From Streptomyces sp. LUP30 (GTDB taxonomy: Bacteria > Actinomycetota > Actinomycetes > Streptomycetales > Streptomycetaceae), in assembly GCF_001746365.1 (NCBI RefSeq), contig NZ_MJAJ01000025.1:53211-117210 (forward strand): a stretch of 64,000 nt of DNA, read 5' to 3'. Shown in pieces: positions 1 through 8,322 of this stretch (its first letter is position 1; the number at the start of each line of letters is the position of its first letter). The notes under the pieces were generated by a model. It saw nothing but the letters and a program-made list of their open reading frames with translations, did no database searches and was not told where the DNA came from. The position numbers and the translations under genes were made by a program.

Positions 1-302
1 AGCGCGAGCGAGACCAGCGCGACCCACAGCAGTCCGGCCACCGCGTAGAGCACAACCACGGCGACGGGCGCGGCACAGGCCAGCGCGACGGCCATCGCCC
101 TGGCCGGGCCGGTGCGCGCCAGCGCCCACCACACGCCCGCGGCCGCGATCACCAGCCCGGCAAGTCCCAGGCCCACCAGCAGGAGGCTCCGCAGTCCGGC
201 GAACAGCAGCAGGACCACCGCCGCCGATGTTCCCGTGACCAGGGCAAGCCGCGCGAACCAGCGAGGAGCCGGACGTCTCCTCGCGTGCTCTGCTGTCTTC
301 AT
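1..302 (-). CDS. Membrane protein, N-terminal part (cut by window edge)
   Basis: The reading frame opens with ATG at 302 on the minus strand and runs off the window start, so only about 100 N-terminal residues are visible. After a basic start (MKTAEHARRRPAPRW) come at least three hydrophobic segments, at about residues 17-35, 37-53 and 66-100, so this is an integral membrane protein. N-termini of this kind precede diacylglycerol/lipid-kinase catalytic domains in some Streptomyces proteins. That domain would lie outside the window, so the function is only a guess. Confidence 0.55.
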   Translation of the reverse strand, partial: MKTAEHARRRPAPRWFARLALVTGTSAAVVLLLFAGLRSLLLVGLGLAGLVIAAAGVWWALARTGPARAMAVALACAAPVAVVVLYAVAGLLWVALVSLA

Positions 303-610
303 GCGGCCTCCCGCGCGCGGGGTGCTCCGGAGACCGGCGGCCACCAGTCCGGCACGGTCACCGGTCCGTCACCAGGCCGACACCACGGGAATCGACGGGG
401 ATGACCGCGGAGTTCGCTCCCTCCTCAGGGCGATTGCGGTCCCGTCGTGCGCCGCCGGATCGGGCGACCCGGGCCGGTCGGGCATGGGCTCGTGCCGACT
501 GCCCCAGTGCCATTGCAGCACCGCACCGCACCGGTCGCACGTCCGGCGCGGTTCACCCGTCGGGCCCACCCGCCTCGCGCGTCCGGCGGCGCGGACATCT
601 GCTGGTGTCC
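303..610. other. Divergent intergenic region
   Basis: These 308 bases separate two divergently transcribed membrane-protein genes and must hold both promoters. I see no clear repeat, palindrome or RNA element. Reading frames here lack coding character. Confidence 0.4.
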
Positions 611-1948
611 ATGGCCAACACAGGCGGCGAGCCGCTCTCGCACCGGGAGCGCAGAGAACTGGACGAACTGCGGCACCGCATGGGAGTGCTGGAGAGCGGC
701 ACGCACCCTCGTGCGGCACGGCACCACCCGTTGCGGTCCGCGGGTTCCGTCCTGCTGATCCTCTTCGCGGCCCTGTTGTCGTTGCTGTCCGTCGTCGCCG
801 TCTGGGCCAACAGCATCGTGCGGGACACGGACCGCTACGTCGCCACGGTGGGGCCCCTGGCCTCCGATCCGGATGTGCAGAAGGCGGTCACCAACCGGGT
901 CACCGACGTGGTGCTGGCGCAGATCGACGTCGACGTGTTGGTCAAACAGCTGCAGGACGCCGTGTCGCAGAAGGGGGTCCCGCCGAAGACGGCCCAGCTG
1001 TTCGGCCATCTGGAGGCCCCGATCACGAGCGGCCTGAAGCAGCTGGTCAGCGGCGTCGTGGAGCGGGTTGTCACCAGCGGTGCTTTCGAGACGGTCTGGG
1101 TGGAGGGCAACCGGAGGGTGCACTCGGCCGTCGACAAGGCCCTCACGGGCGAAGGCGGCGGTGCGGTCTCGCTGGAGAACGACCAGGTGGCCATCGACGT
1201 GGCGCCGATCGTGGCGCAGGTCAAGGAGCGGTTGGTCGGCGCCGGCCTCGCAGTGGCCGCGAAGATCCCGGATGTCCACACGAACTTCGTGGTGGTCCAG
1301 TCGAAGGACCTCGGCAAGGTCAGGACCTACATGCGGGTCCTGGAGATCTTGGGCGGCTGGCTGCCGGTCATCGCCCTGCTGGTGGCCGCGGCGGGGGTGT
1401 ACACGGCGTTCAACCGCCGACACGCCCTGATCGGCGTGGCGCTGGCGGTGTTCGCGGCCATGCTGATCCTCGGCATCACGCTCACGGTTTTCCGTGACGT
1501 GTACCTGGACCATCTGCCCTCGGGCGCGTCGCCGGCCGCCGCCGGGGCGGTGTACGACGCGCTGATCAAGTTCCTGCGCGCCGCCGTGCGGGCGCTCGGC
1601 GCCGTCGCCCTCATCACCGCCGTCGGCGCGTTCCTCAGCGGCCCGGCCCGGCCCGCCGTCCTCGTTCGCAAGGGGTGCGGCAGCGGCATCGGCGCCATGC
1701 GCGGCGTGGCGCTCTCCGGCGGCCTTCGACTGGGGGCCGTCGGGCGGTTCGTGCACCGTTTCAAGCACTGGATCGGCGTCACGATCGTGGCGGTCGCCGC
1801 GATCGTCCTGTTCACCTGGAACTACCCGACCACGATGGTCGTGGTGTGGACCACGGTCATCGTGCTGGTGGCCTTCGCGATCCGCGAATTCCTGGACACC
1901 GGCTCCGCACCTCCGCCCACCGACTCCCGCGCCACCGCGGCTCCCTGA
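611..1948 (+). CDS. Conserved integral membrane protein
   Basis: A 445-residue protein with a charged N-terminal helix (SHRERRELDELRHRMGVLE), one membrane segment at about 44-66, and a roughly 180-residue extracytoplasmic region beginning WANSIVRDTDRYVATVGPLA. Five further membrane segments fill the C-terminal half. This architecture recurs in actinomycete membrane proteins of unknown function. The ATG at 611 is preferred over upstream frame openings because the sequence before it is low-complexity Arg/Ala/Pro. The ribosome binding site is weak, so the start is uncertain. No substrate or partner can be inferred. Confidence 0.7.
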   Translation: MANTGGEPLSHRERRELDELRHRMGVLESGTHPRAARHHPLRSAGSVLLILFAALLSLLSVVAVWANSIVRDTDRYVATVGPLASDPDVQKAVTNRVTDVVLAQIDVDVLVKQLQDAVSQKGVPPKTAQLFGHLEAPITSGLKQLVSGVVERVVTSGAFETVWVEGNRRVHSAVDKALTGEGGGAVSLENDQVAIDVAPIVAQVKERLVGAGLAVAAKIPDVHTNFVVVQSKDLGKVRTYMRVLEILGGWLPVIALLVAAAGVYTAFNRRHALIGVALAVFAAMLILGITLTVFRDVYLDHLPSGASPAAAGAVYDALIKFLRAAVRALGAVALITAVGAFLSGPARPAVLVRKGCGSGIGAMRGVALSGGLRLGAVGRFVHRFKHWIGVTIVAVAAIVLFTWNYPTTMVVVWTTVIVLVAFAIREFLDTGSAPPPTDSRATAAP

Positions 1949-2082
1949 GGGTCAGCTCGTCCCGGGGCCGGGCCAGACGGCCGAGGCGTCGTCGCGGTGG
2001 GGTCGGGCAGGCGCTTCGGACGGACCGTGGAGGGCCTTCCTGTGGCCGGTCGGTCCGGACCTCTGCGGGACCTCTTCCGACC

Positions 2083-3417
2083 TCATTCGTGGTCACGCAG
2101 GAAGGCGGGGATCTCGTCGCGGGTCGGGTGGTTCGGCAGGGGCGCCGGCTTGCCCTGGAGGAATGCGCTGATGACGGCGACGGCCCGGTCGTCGTTGCCG
2201 TCGAGGCCGTTCCACATGTGGTGTCCGACCCCTGGCATGTACTGCGTTCGCTGGATGGCGGGGTCGTGGGCGAGCACGGCGGTAGCCCATTGGCGGAGCT
2301 GGGAGGAGCACTCGGCGATCATCAGCATCGCGGGGGTCCGGGAGCGCTTCAGCTGCGGGGCGATGGAGGGTGAGTCCTTGACCGTCTGCTGGATGCGCAG
2401 GCTGGCGGCGGGGCTGAAGGAGAAGTTCTGTGCGGTGTCCTCGGCGGGGATGCGGTGTGCGTCGCGCGCGCAGTAGGCGGACGCGGTGTCGCTGCCGAGG
2501 TCGGCGGCGGTGAAGGCGTTGTCGCCTTCGGCCTGTCCGATCAGTCCGGTGCCGGGACTGAGGAGTCCGAGTCGCATGAGGCCGAACGCCACGCCGTACC
2601 GGGGGACGTGCGTGGATCGCGGCCCGGTCGTGGCGGGCGCCAGGCCCCGTGCGGATTTCCGCCCCTTGTGCCCGGTGATCTGTGCGGTGGGGCCGTCCAT
2701 GGGGCCGGGCTCGGCGACGACCGCCCGGTGCAGGCGGGCGGCGACGCGCGGGGCGGCCAGGGCTCGGGTGAGCACGACCCCGCCCGAGGAGAATCCGAGG
2801 ACGTCGGGCTTGCCCCTGTCCAGACGGTCGACGAAGGCGGCGAGGTCGCGCACCGACCTGGAGATCGTGTACTGGCTCATGGGGAGCAGGTCGCTTCGTC
2901 CGCCACCGGCCTGTTCGTAGGTGTAGACGTCGTAGCCCTGGCCTGCCAGGAGCCGCAGGAACCGGTGGTCGAGGAGCGAGATGCCGCGGACCGGTCCGCC
3001 GTTGAGGTACACGAGCGGGACGGGATGCCGGGGGCCGGAGCCGGTGGGCGGGTAGTGGTACACCGCCACCCGGCTGCCCGTGCTCAGACTCCAGTGCTGC
3101 GTGACCACGAAGGGCAGGTCGGGCGGGTACCGCCGGGCCGTCGGCGCGGTCGGGACGCAGACCGTCGCCGTCAACGCCGCCGCGACGACCACCGGCAGGA
3201 ACGGCATGAGCCGCGTCGGCCCGGCGCGGCGCCGGCCCTGCCACAGCGCGAGGGCGGTCCCGGCCCCGAGGGTCGTCGACCACGCGGCGACCCCCGAACC
3301 CGTCCCGTCCGTGAGGGCTGTCAGTGCGAGAAAGACGACGACCAGCGTCGCGACGGCGGCGAGGGCCGACAGTAAGCGTCCGGTGAAGCGGACGAAGCGT
3401 ATGGCGGACATGGGCAC
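2083..3417 (-). CDS. Membrane-anchored alpha/beta hydrolase
   Basis: A 444-residue protein with three N-terminal hydrophobic segments (about 10-33, 42-58, 72-90) followed by an alpha/beta hydrolase domain. Visible motifs are an oxyanion-type VYLNGGP strand, the nucleophile elbow GFSSGG and a late GVGHHMW segment supplying the catalytic His. The fold resembles proline-iminopeptidase-like hydrolases, with the catalytic part probably outside the membrane. The GTG at 3417 is chosen because GGAGGT lies five bases upstream. It is divergent from a TetR regulator 68 bp away, which probably controls it. The substrate is unknown. Confidence 0.8.
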   Translation of the reverse strand: MPMSAIRFVRFTGRLLSALAAVATLVVVFLALTALTDGTGSGVAAWSTTLGAGTALALWQGRRRAGPTRLMPFLPVVVAAALTATVCVPTAPTARRYPPDLPFVVTQHWSLSTGSRVAVYHYPPTGSGPRHPVPLVYLNGGPVRGISLLDHRFLRLLAGQGYDVYTYEQAGGGRSDLLPMSQYTISRSVRDLAAFVDRLDRGKPDVLGFSSGGVVLTRALAAPRVAARLHRAVVAEPGPMDGPTAQITGHKGRKSARGLAPATTGPRSTHVPRYGVAFGLMRLGLLSPGTGLIGQAEGDNAFTAADLGSDTASAYCARDAHRIPAEDTAQNFSFSPAASLRIQQTVKDSPSIAPQLKRSRTPAMLMIAECSSQLRQWATAVLAHDPAIQRTQYMPGVGHHMWNGLDGNDDRAVAVISAFLQGKPAPLPNHPTRDEIPAFLRDHE

Positions 3418-3432
3418 GGCGGACCTCCGACA

Positions 3433-3455
3433 GTTTCAGAACTCTGTTTCAAAAC
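3433..3455. promoter_or_regulatory. Candidate TetR operator between hydrolase and regulator
   Basis: The 68-bp divergent gap holds overlapping short symmetries: CAGA-AC-TCTG at 3436-3445, GTTT-CA-AAAC at 3446-3455, and a direct repeat GTTTCA at 3433 and 3446. The position between a TetR gene and its divergent neighbour fits an autoregulatory operator. The symmetry is short and was read by eye. Confidence 0.45.
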
Positions 3456-3485
3456 GACGTTATCAGAGGAGGTAAGCTGCTGGCC

Positions 3486-4145
3486 GTGGGGAGACCGAGA
3501 ACAAACGACGAGGTCGTCAAAGAGCGGCTTGTGGAGTGCGCGACCGAGATGCTCGCCACCCGTCCGCGAGAGTCGGTCACGGTCCGCTCCGTGGCCGCTG
3601 CCGCCGAGGCGTCGACGACGGCGGTGTACTCCTTGTTCGGCGGCAAGGACGGGCTGATCAGCGCCGTGCGCGACAGAGCCGTCGCCGGCCTGTTCCGGGA
3701 CCTGGCGGCGGTGCAGACGTCCGCGGACCCTCTCGCCGACCTCTGTGCGCTGGCCGTCGCCTACCGTCGCTGGGGGCGCGGACACAGCCACCTGTACACA
3801 GTGCTGTTCGGTGGGGTGCAGTCCTTCGACCCGTCGGGGCGGATCGGCGCCAGTGACCCGATCCGTCCGCTTCTCGCGGCGATCGATCACGCCTTGACGG
3901 CGTCCGTGCTCGCCGGTGACGCGACGTCGATCGCCCTGTCGATCTGGGGAACCCTGCACGGGCTCGTGACCCTCGAACTGGCCGGGGCCCTCGACGCCAC
4001 CACGGCCGAGGCCGCGTTCCACTCGACCGTTCACGCCACGCTGCGCGGATGGACGACCCCGGAGTTGTTCGGCACTCTCCGCCGAGCCGAACTCGCTCCG
4101 CGACGGGACCAGAGCCGGTATCCGGGCTCTCCCGACCCCGACTGA
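3486..4145 (+). CDS. TetR/AcrR family transcriptional regulator
   Basis: A 219-residue regulator. The N-terminal helix-turn-helix covers about residues 10-57 (SVTVRSVAAAAEASTTAVYS), ending in the LFGGKDGL stretch typical after the recognition helix. The C-terminal part is a ligand-binding domain with a conserved W-G-x-x-H-G segment (IWGTLHGLVTLEL). It starts at GTG 3486 with GAGGAGGT about 11 bases upstream. It is divergent from the membrane-anchored hydrolase and probably represses it and itself in response to a small ligand. The ligand is not deducible. Confidence 0.9.
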   Translation: MGRPRTNDEVVKERLVECATEMLATRPRESVTVRSVAAAAEASTTAVYSLFGGKDGLISAVRDRAVAGLFRDLAAVQTSADPLADLCALAVAYRRWGRGHSHLYTVLFGGVQSFDPSGRIGASDPIRPLLAAIDHALTASVLAGDATSIALSIWGTLHGLVTLELAGALDATTAEAAFHSTVHATLRGWTTPELFGTLRRAELAPRRDQSRYPGSPDPD

Positions 4146-4261
4146 AGCAGCGGCGCGGCAGACCAGCTTCCTCTGCTCGGTCACACACCCCCACCGCTCC
4201 ACGTCACACCGGAAGCCCCCCTCGGCGCTATCCGAGGACTGAATCCAGGACCCCGAGGCGG

Positions 4262-5149
4262 TCAGGCCGTCCGGGACGGCACGCGGACGCCCGGCAACGC
4301 CAGGAACGCGGAGGCGGCGGGTGACGGGGTGAACCGGCTCCAGATGAGGCGCTCCACCCGTACGGGTCCGTCGGTGATCGGGACACACCGCAACCCGTGC
4401 AGTTCGGCGGTGAACGCCGCGGGCAGCAGGGCGACTCCCAGTCCGTTGCGGACCATCCGGACCATGAGCTCGACCCCGGACACCTCGAAGGCGACCTCAC
4501 GGCGCAGGCCGGCCGCCGCGAACGCCTGGTCCGACTGGGCACGGGCGGCGCTGCCGTCGGCGAAGTCCACGAACACCTCCTGGGCGAGTGAACGAAGGTC
4601 CACCTCCTCTGCGGTGGCCAGCGGATGGCCCGGCGCCACCACCGCGACGTGCCGTCCCTGGGCGAGTTCCCTGTCACGGACACCCTGCGTGCGGAAGCCG
4701 GGCTGCACGCCGAGGAAAGCCGCGTCGAGCATGCCGTCGCGCACCAGCTCGAGAAGCCGCTCGCTGGAGCCCGCCCGGAGGGCGATCCGTACCTGGGGGT
4801 AGCGCCGACGGTACTCGCGGAGCACAGCGGGGAGATCGACGGCCGCCACGGTGGGGATCGATCCGACGGTCAGTCTGCCCCGTATCTCCCCGGTGGCCGC
4901 CGCCACCTCCGCACGGGCCCGCTCGGCCGCCTCCAGTGCCTGGCGGGCGGCAGGCAGGAAGGCCTCCCCCGCGGCGGTCAACCGCACCCGGCGGCTGGTC
5001 CGATCGAACAACCGGGCGCCCAGCTCCTTTTCCAGCCGGGCCACTTGGTGGCTGAGTGCGGACTGGACGATGTGGCACTGCTCGGCGGCGCGGGTGAAGC
5101 TGGCGGTCTCCGCCACCGCGAGTACGTAGCGCATCTGCTGAAGATCCAT
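4262..5149 (-). CDS. LysR family transcriptional regulator
   Basis: A 295-residue LysR-type activator/repressor. It begins MDLQQMRYVLAVAETASFTR, the canonical winged helix-turn-helix start, which fixes the start at ATG 5149 although the open frame extends further upstream. Residues about 90-290 form the periplasmic-binding-protein-like effector domain (LTVGSIPTVAAVDLP onward). It is divergent from a VOC-family gene at 5346. LysR proteins usually act on the divergent neighbour, so the VOC protein and perhaps the convergent aldo-keto reductase are likely targets. Confidence 0.93.
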   Translation of the reverse strand: MDLQQMRYVLAVAETASFTRAAEQCHIVQSALSHQVARLEKELGARLFDRTSRRVRLTAAGEAFLPAARQALEAAERARAEVAAATGEIRGRLTVGSIPTVAAVDLPAVLREYRRRYPQVRIALRAGSSERLLELVRDGMLDAAFLGVQPGFRTQGVRDRELAQGRHVAVVAPGHPLATAEEVDLRSLAQEVFVDFADGSAARAQSDQAFAAAGLRREVAFEVSGVELMVRMVRNGLGVALLPAAFTAELHGLRCVPITDGPVRVERLIWSRFTPSPAASAFLALPGVRVPSRTA

Positions 5150-5345
5150 CGAGCCATCGTGAAACGAGCTGGATCGGATGACAAACATGCGTTGGACCGA
5201 TGAATGCCGCCTCGGCGATGATCGCCCCAGGGGCAGAGCACGGCAGCCGCCGACCATGCAGTCGCAGAGCGGCGAGGTCGGCGGCCACCGGCCCCGCCGT
5301 ACCGCCCACCGGCGCCTTCGGGCGCCCCGACCCCACGGAGACACC

Positions 5346-5735
5346 ATGCGCGTGATCGGCTTCGACCATCTCGTCCTCAACGTCGCGGACATCGAGCGTT
5401 CGCTGGCCTTCTACACCGGCCCCCTGGGACTGCACCCCGTGCGGGTGGACGAGTGGCGGGACGGCAAGGCCCCGTTCCCGTCCGTGAGGGTGAGCCCGGC
5501 CACCATCATCGACCTCGTCAAGGCGCCCGCCGAGCGGCCGCAGCACTCCAACGTCGACCACATCTGCCTGGTGGTCGAACCGCTCGACTGGCAACAGGTC
5601 GTCGATTCCGGCGTCTTCACGGTGCTGGACGGTCCCGACGAGCGCTTTGGCGCCCAGGGCACCGCGGTCTCCCTCTACGTACAGGACCCGGACGGCAACA
5701 CTGTGGAACTGCGCTGGTATCCGCAGGACGCATGA
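5346..5735 (+). CDS. VOC (glyoxalase/bleomycin resistance/dioxygenase) family protein
   Basis: A 129-residue single-copy vicinal oxygen chelate protein with the two beta-alpha-beta modules complete: FDHLVLNVADIERSLAFY at the start, VDHICLVVE in the middle, and the closing DPDGNTVELRWY. His in the first and second modules and Glu in NTVEL are the expected metal ligands. Such proteins act as glyoxalase-like isomerases, dioxygenases or drug-binding resistance proteins. The substrate is unknown. The gene is divergent from the LysR regulator and its last 61 bases overlap the convergent reductase gene. Confidence 0.9.
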   Translation: MRVIGFDHLVLNVADIERSLAFYTGPLGLHPVRVDEWRDGKAPFPSVRVSPATIIDLVKAPAERPQHSNVDHICLVVEPLDWQQVVDSGVFTVLDGPDERFGAQGTAVSLYVQDPDGNTVELRWYPQDA

Positions 5736-6667
5736 GAATTCCCGCGCTGTGCGTCGGTCGGCCGCCGCGAGGTCAGGCGTGCCATCTCCTCGTTCGAGAG
5801 CCGTAGCGCGCCGGCCGCCACGTTCTGCGCGAGGTGGTCCGGATCACCGGTCCCTGGAATGGCCAGCACGTGTGGACCTTGTTGCAGGGTCCAGGCCAGC
5901 CGGACCTGTGCGACGGACGCGCCGTGCGCGCGGGCGACGTCGCGCACCGCCTCGACGTCACCGGCGATCGGACCCGCTTCTCGCCCGGGACCGGCGATCG
6001 CGAAGAACGGGACGAAGGCGAGGCCGAGTTCACCACAGCGCCGAAGGACGGCCCGCTCCTCACTCGACGCGCCGATCCCGTAGGGGTTCTGCACGCAGAC
6101 GACCGGGGCGATGGCCCGGGCCTCGGTCAGTTGCTCGGACGTGACGTTGGAGAGACCGAGGTGGCGGATCAGTCCGGCATCGCGCAGCTCGGCCAGCGCG
6201 CCGAAGTGCTCGCCGATCGAACCGGTCCGCCGGCTCGGAGGCACGCGCAGGTTCACCACATCCAGCTGATCGCGGCCGAGTTGGCGAAGGTTCTCCTCGA
6301 CCTGGCCCCGCAACTGCTCGGGCGCCGCCCACCACCAGTCGCCCGAGGGGGCGCGGCCCGGCCAGACCTTGGTGCTGATGACCAGATCCTCCGGGTACGG
6401 CGCCAGCGCGCGGTTGATCAGCTCGTTGGCGGAGCGCGTGGCCGAGAAGTAGTAGGCGGCGGTGTCGATGTGGTTGACGCCGAGTTCGACTGCGCGCCAG
6501 AGCACGCCGATCGACCGGTCGCGGTCACGCGGGACTCCGCGGTCGAAGGGCGCGGTGCCCGTCAGACGCATCGCGCCGAACCCGACTCGGTTGACGGTCA
6601 GATCACCGAGCTGCCAGGTTCCTGCGGGTGCGGCTGCGGGTGCCGCTGCGTTCGTACACAGGCCCAT
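5675..6667 (-). CDS. Aldo/keto reductase
   Basis: A 330-residue NADPH-dependent oxidoreductase of the AKR TIM-barrel family. Visible are RVGFGAMRL at the N-terminus, the catalytic-site strand GVNHIDTAAYYF (Asp/Tyr), STKVWPG (Lys) and the NADP-binding IPGTGDPDHLAQN near the C-terminus. Start ATG 6667 is chosen because upstream frame sequence is low complexity. The last ~25 residues (from about TSRRPTDAQ) are translated from the antisense of the VOC gene, suggesting the original stop was lost or the convergent genes have been pushed together. Confidence 0.9.
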   Translation of the reverse strand: MGLCTNAAAPAAAPAGTWQLGDLTVNRVGFGAMRLTGTAPFDRGVPRDRDRSIGVLWRAVELGVNHIDTAAYYFSATRSANELINRALAPYPEDLVISTKVWPGRAPSGDWWWAAPEQLRGQVEENLRQLGRDQLDVVNLRVPPSRRTGSIGEHFGALAELRDAGLIRHLGLSNVTSEQLTEARAIAPVVCVQNPYGIGASSEERAVLRRCGELGLAFVPFFAIAGPGREAGPIAGDVEAVRDVARAHGASVAQVRLAWTLQQGPHVLAIPGTGDPDHLAQNVAAGALRLSNEEMARLTSRRPTDAQRGNSHASCGYQRSSTVLPSGSCT

Positions 6668-6794
6668 GGAATGGATCTCCTCTTGACGGCGGGGAAGGCG
6701 GAACCGAAGGCCGCGCGGCGCATTCAGGCCGCCGGGTGGGGCGGGCTGCCCGTAACCGGTCCACGCGTTCCGGGGCAGACCGGCCCCGGGCATG

Positions 6795-6837
6795 AAAAAA
6801 GCCTCCCCGGCGGATCGGAATCCGCATCGGGAAGGCT
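6795..6837 (-). terminator. Rho-independent terminator
   Basis: Read on the minus strand, an outer 10-bp stem (AGCCTTCCCG pairing with CGGGGAGGCT through one G-U) encloses an inner perfect GCGGAT/ATCCGC hairpin and is followed by six T residues. It lies 96 bases beyond the stop of the small membrane-protein gene and would end that transcript before the reductase gene. Confidence 0.8.
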
Positions 6838-6932
6838 CACGTGTCGGTGGGCATTCTAGCAGGGTGAGGCGGGCGGTGAGGCGTCTCCAGGAGGTCGTTC
6901 GACCGGCAGCCGAGGGCTTGGTCCACGGATCG

Positions 6933-7205
6933 TCAACGGCGGCGTGCGGTCACCAGCCAGGCGAGATCTATGACGGCGATCGCGCCCCAGATCCAGCAGA
7001 CGACGGTGTTTCCGTCCGGCGCCAGCACCGTGGCGAGCGCACCCAGTCCGACTGTGCCCAGCACCGGCCCCGCACGGTGCCTCGACGTCAGCGACGCGCG
7101 CAGCGGCCCCGGTTCGGCCAGTTTGTCCGCCAGGTAGGCGTCGAACGCCTCCGCGACCTGATCGTCGATCTCGTCCCGCATCCGCGCATCCAGTGATTCA
7201 GACAT
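6933..7205 (-). CDS. Small membrane protein
   Basis: A 90-residue protein with an acidic, helical N-terminus (MSESLDARMRDEIDDQVAEAF) and two hydrophobic segments at about 45-62 and 66-84, ending in ARRR. ATG 7205 has GAGGA eight bases upstream. Its divergent neighbour is an ArsR-type regulator with a dense operator region, so this transcript is a plausible target of that regulator. I do not recognise the family. The two-helix hairpin with a cytoplasmic tail suggests a small accessory or sensor membrane protein. Confidence 0.65.
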   Translation of the reverse strand: MSESLDARMRDEIDDQVAEAFDAYLADKLAEPGPLRASLTSRHRAGPVLGTVGLGALATVLAPDGNTVVCWIWGAIAVIDLAWLVTARRR

Positions 7206-7485
7206 GACGGGCCGTCCTCTGGACCGCAGTTGCCCGGCCGGACGTCACGGAGGCCACCAGCGGCGGCCGCGGTGCGACGACGGCACACGAGGCCGCCGGC
7301 GGCCCTGCCGGTCTGCAGGCCGGCGCCGGCGACACCCGGTGTCCGGCGCGCCGGACCGGCACCGCGGACATCGGCAGACCGGCGACCGGATGGAGTTTCG
7401 GCAACGCCGCCCGGCGCACCGCGGGCCATGGCACCGACGCCGGCATCGCGGCCCGTAACGACTGCCCGACCAGGATTTCTCGCAT
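7198..7485 (-). CDS. Possible small ORF upstream of the membrane protein (doubtful)
   Basis: A 95-codon frame starts at ATG 7485 with GGGGGT just upstream, and its stop overlaps the start of the next gene by eight bases, as coupled genes often do. Against it, the translation is almost free of acidic residues (one Glu near the N-terminus) and is rich in Ala/Arg/Pro/Val, which is typical of antisense or non-coding GC-rich frames. No family is recognised. The rest of 7206-7607 holds only the operator cluster. Confidence 0.25.
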   Translation of the reverse strand: MREILVGQSLRAAMPASVPWPAVRRAALPKLHPVAGLPMSAVPVRRAGHRVSPAPACRPAGPPAASCAVVAPRPPLVASVTSGRATAVQRTARHV

Positions 7486-7542
7486 TTCGACCCCCGTCTG
7501 TCCCGGTGCCGTGCGGCACCTCCTTGGACCAACGTAGCGATC

Positions 7543-7594
7543 GCAGAGATATTCTGCAAACAGTCTCTGCAATAACTGCAGAGAGTCTCTGCAG
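7543..7594. promoter_or_regulatory. Clustered palindromic operators for the ArsR-type regulator
   Basis: At 7576-7594 there is a perfect 9+1+9 palindrome, CTGCAGAGA-G-TCTCTGCAG, ending 13 bases before the regulator's ATG. An imperfect copy, GCAGAGATATTCTGC, lies at 7543-7557, centred 35 bp upstream. A further half-site, TCTCTGC, stands at 7564-7570 and can pair with GCAGAGA at 7578-7584. Several half-sites this close to the start imply tight autoregulation, probably with control of the divergent transcript. Confidence 0.8.
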
Positions 7595-7607
7595 TACAGT
7601 GGTCGCC

Positions 7608-8246
7608 ATGGTCGAGCGCCCCGCGAAGAGAGTGCTCACCGGCCCGGACCTCAAAGCCTTCTACAAGGCGCTGTCCAACCCGGTGCGCCGCGACATCCTG
7701 AGCTACCTCGGCGAGCACGGCGAAGCGAACTCCACCAGCGTCGCCAAGGCCCTGGGCGAGAGCACCGGCACCACCAGCTACCACCTGCGCAAACTCGCCG
7801 ACCTCAAGCTGATCGCCGAGATCGAGGAGCGGTCCACCGGCCGGGAGCGCTGGTGGAAGTCGCTCATGACGGACATCTTCACTCCGCCGGGCATGGACTT
7901 GACGGCCGACGAACGCGAGGCCGCCGTGAAGATCGGCGCGCTCAAGATGACCCATGACCTGAACCTGGTCGTGAGCGCCTACGCCGGTTACGACTCCTCG
8001 GCGGGTTGGAACCAGATCCATCGCTCCGGGCTGCGGATGACGAAGGAGCAGGTCGCCTCGTTCACCGAGGAGTACCGGACACTGCTGAGCAAGTACCTGA
8101 CCGAGCCCGGCGAGCACCCACCGGACTCACGGCACATGGCCGTACGCCTGGTGGTCGTGCCCGACGAAGGCCCCCGACCCACCCTGCCGACTGCGCAGGA
8201 CGACGATCAGCACCCGGATCCCGACCATCGTGCAGAGCCTCGATGA
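7608..8246 (+). CDS. ArsR-type winged-helix transcriptional regulator
   Basis: A 212-residue DNA-binding protein. Residues 8-90 are a winged helix of the ArsR/HTH_20 class: LKAFYKALSNPVRRDILSYL, then the recognition segment TSVAKALGESTGTTSYHLRK and wing ERSTGRERWW. The longer C-terminal half (about 95-190) is a helical domain seen in a large actinomycete subgroup of unknown ligand. No metal-binding cysteine pair is visible, so it is not a classical metal sensor. ATG 7608 lies directly after the palindromic operators, which argues for negative autoregulation. Confidence 0.9.
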   Translation: MVERPAKRVLTGPDLKAFYKALSNPVRRDILSYLGEHGEANSTSVAKALGESTGTTSYHLRKLADLKLIAEIEERSTGRERWWKSLMTDIFTPPGMDLTADEREAAVKIGALKMTHDLNLVVSAYAGYDSSAGWNQIHRSGLRMTKEQVASFTEEYRTLLSKYLTEPGEHPPDSRHMAVRLVVVPDEGPRPTLPTAQDDDQHPDPDHRAEPR

Positions 8247-8322
8247 AGCTCGTTCCGCACGAGATGCAGTTCGGAGACCAGCGGTGACCTCGTCGGTCGA
8301 CTCCTCTTCGGGGAAGCCCTGT

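Noticed and set aside
6840..6932. Possible riboswitch or leader RNA next to the terminator at 6795
   Set aside because: The hairpin lies at the 3' end of a gene with no following coding region on that strand within leader distance; it is simply a terminator.
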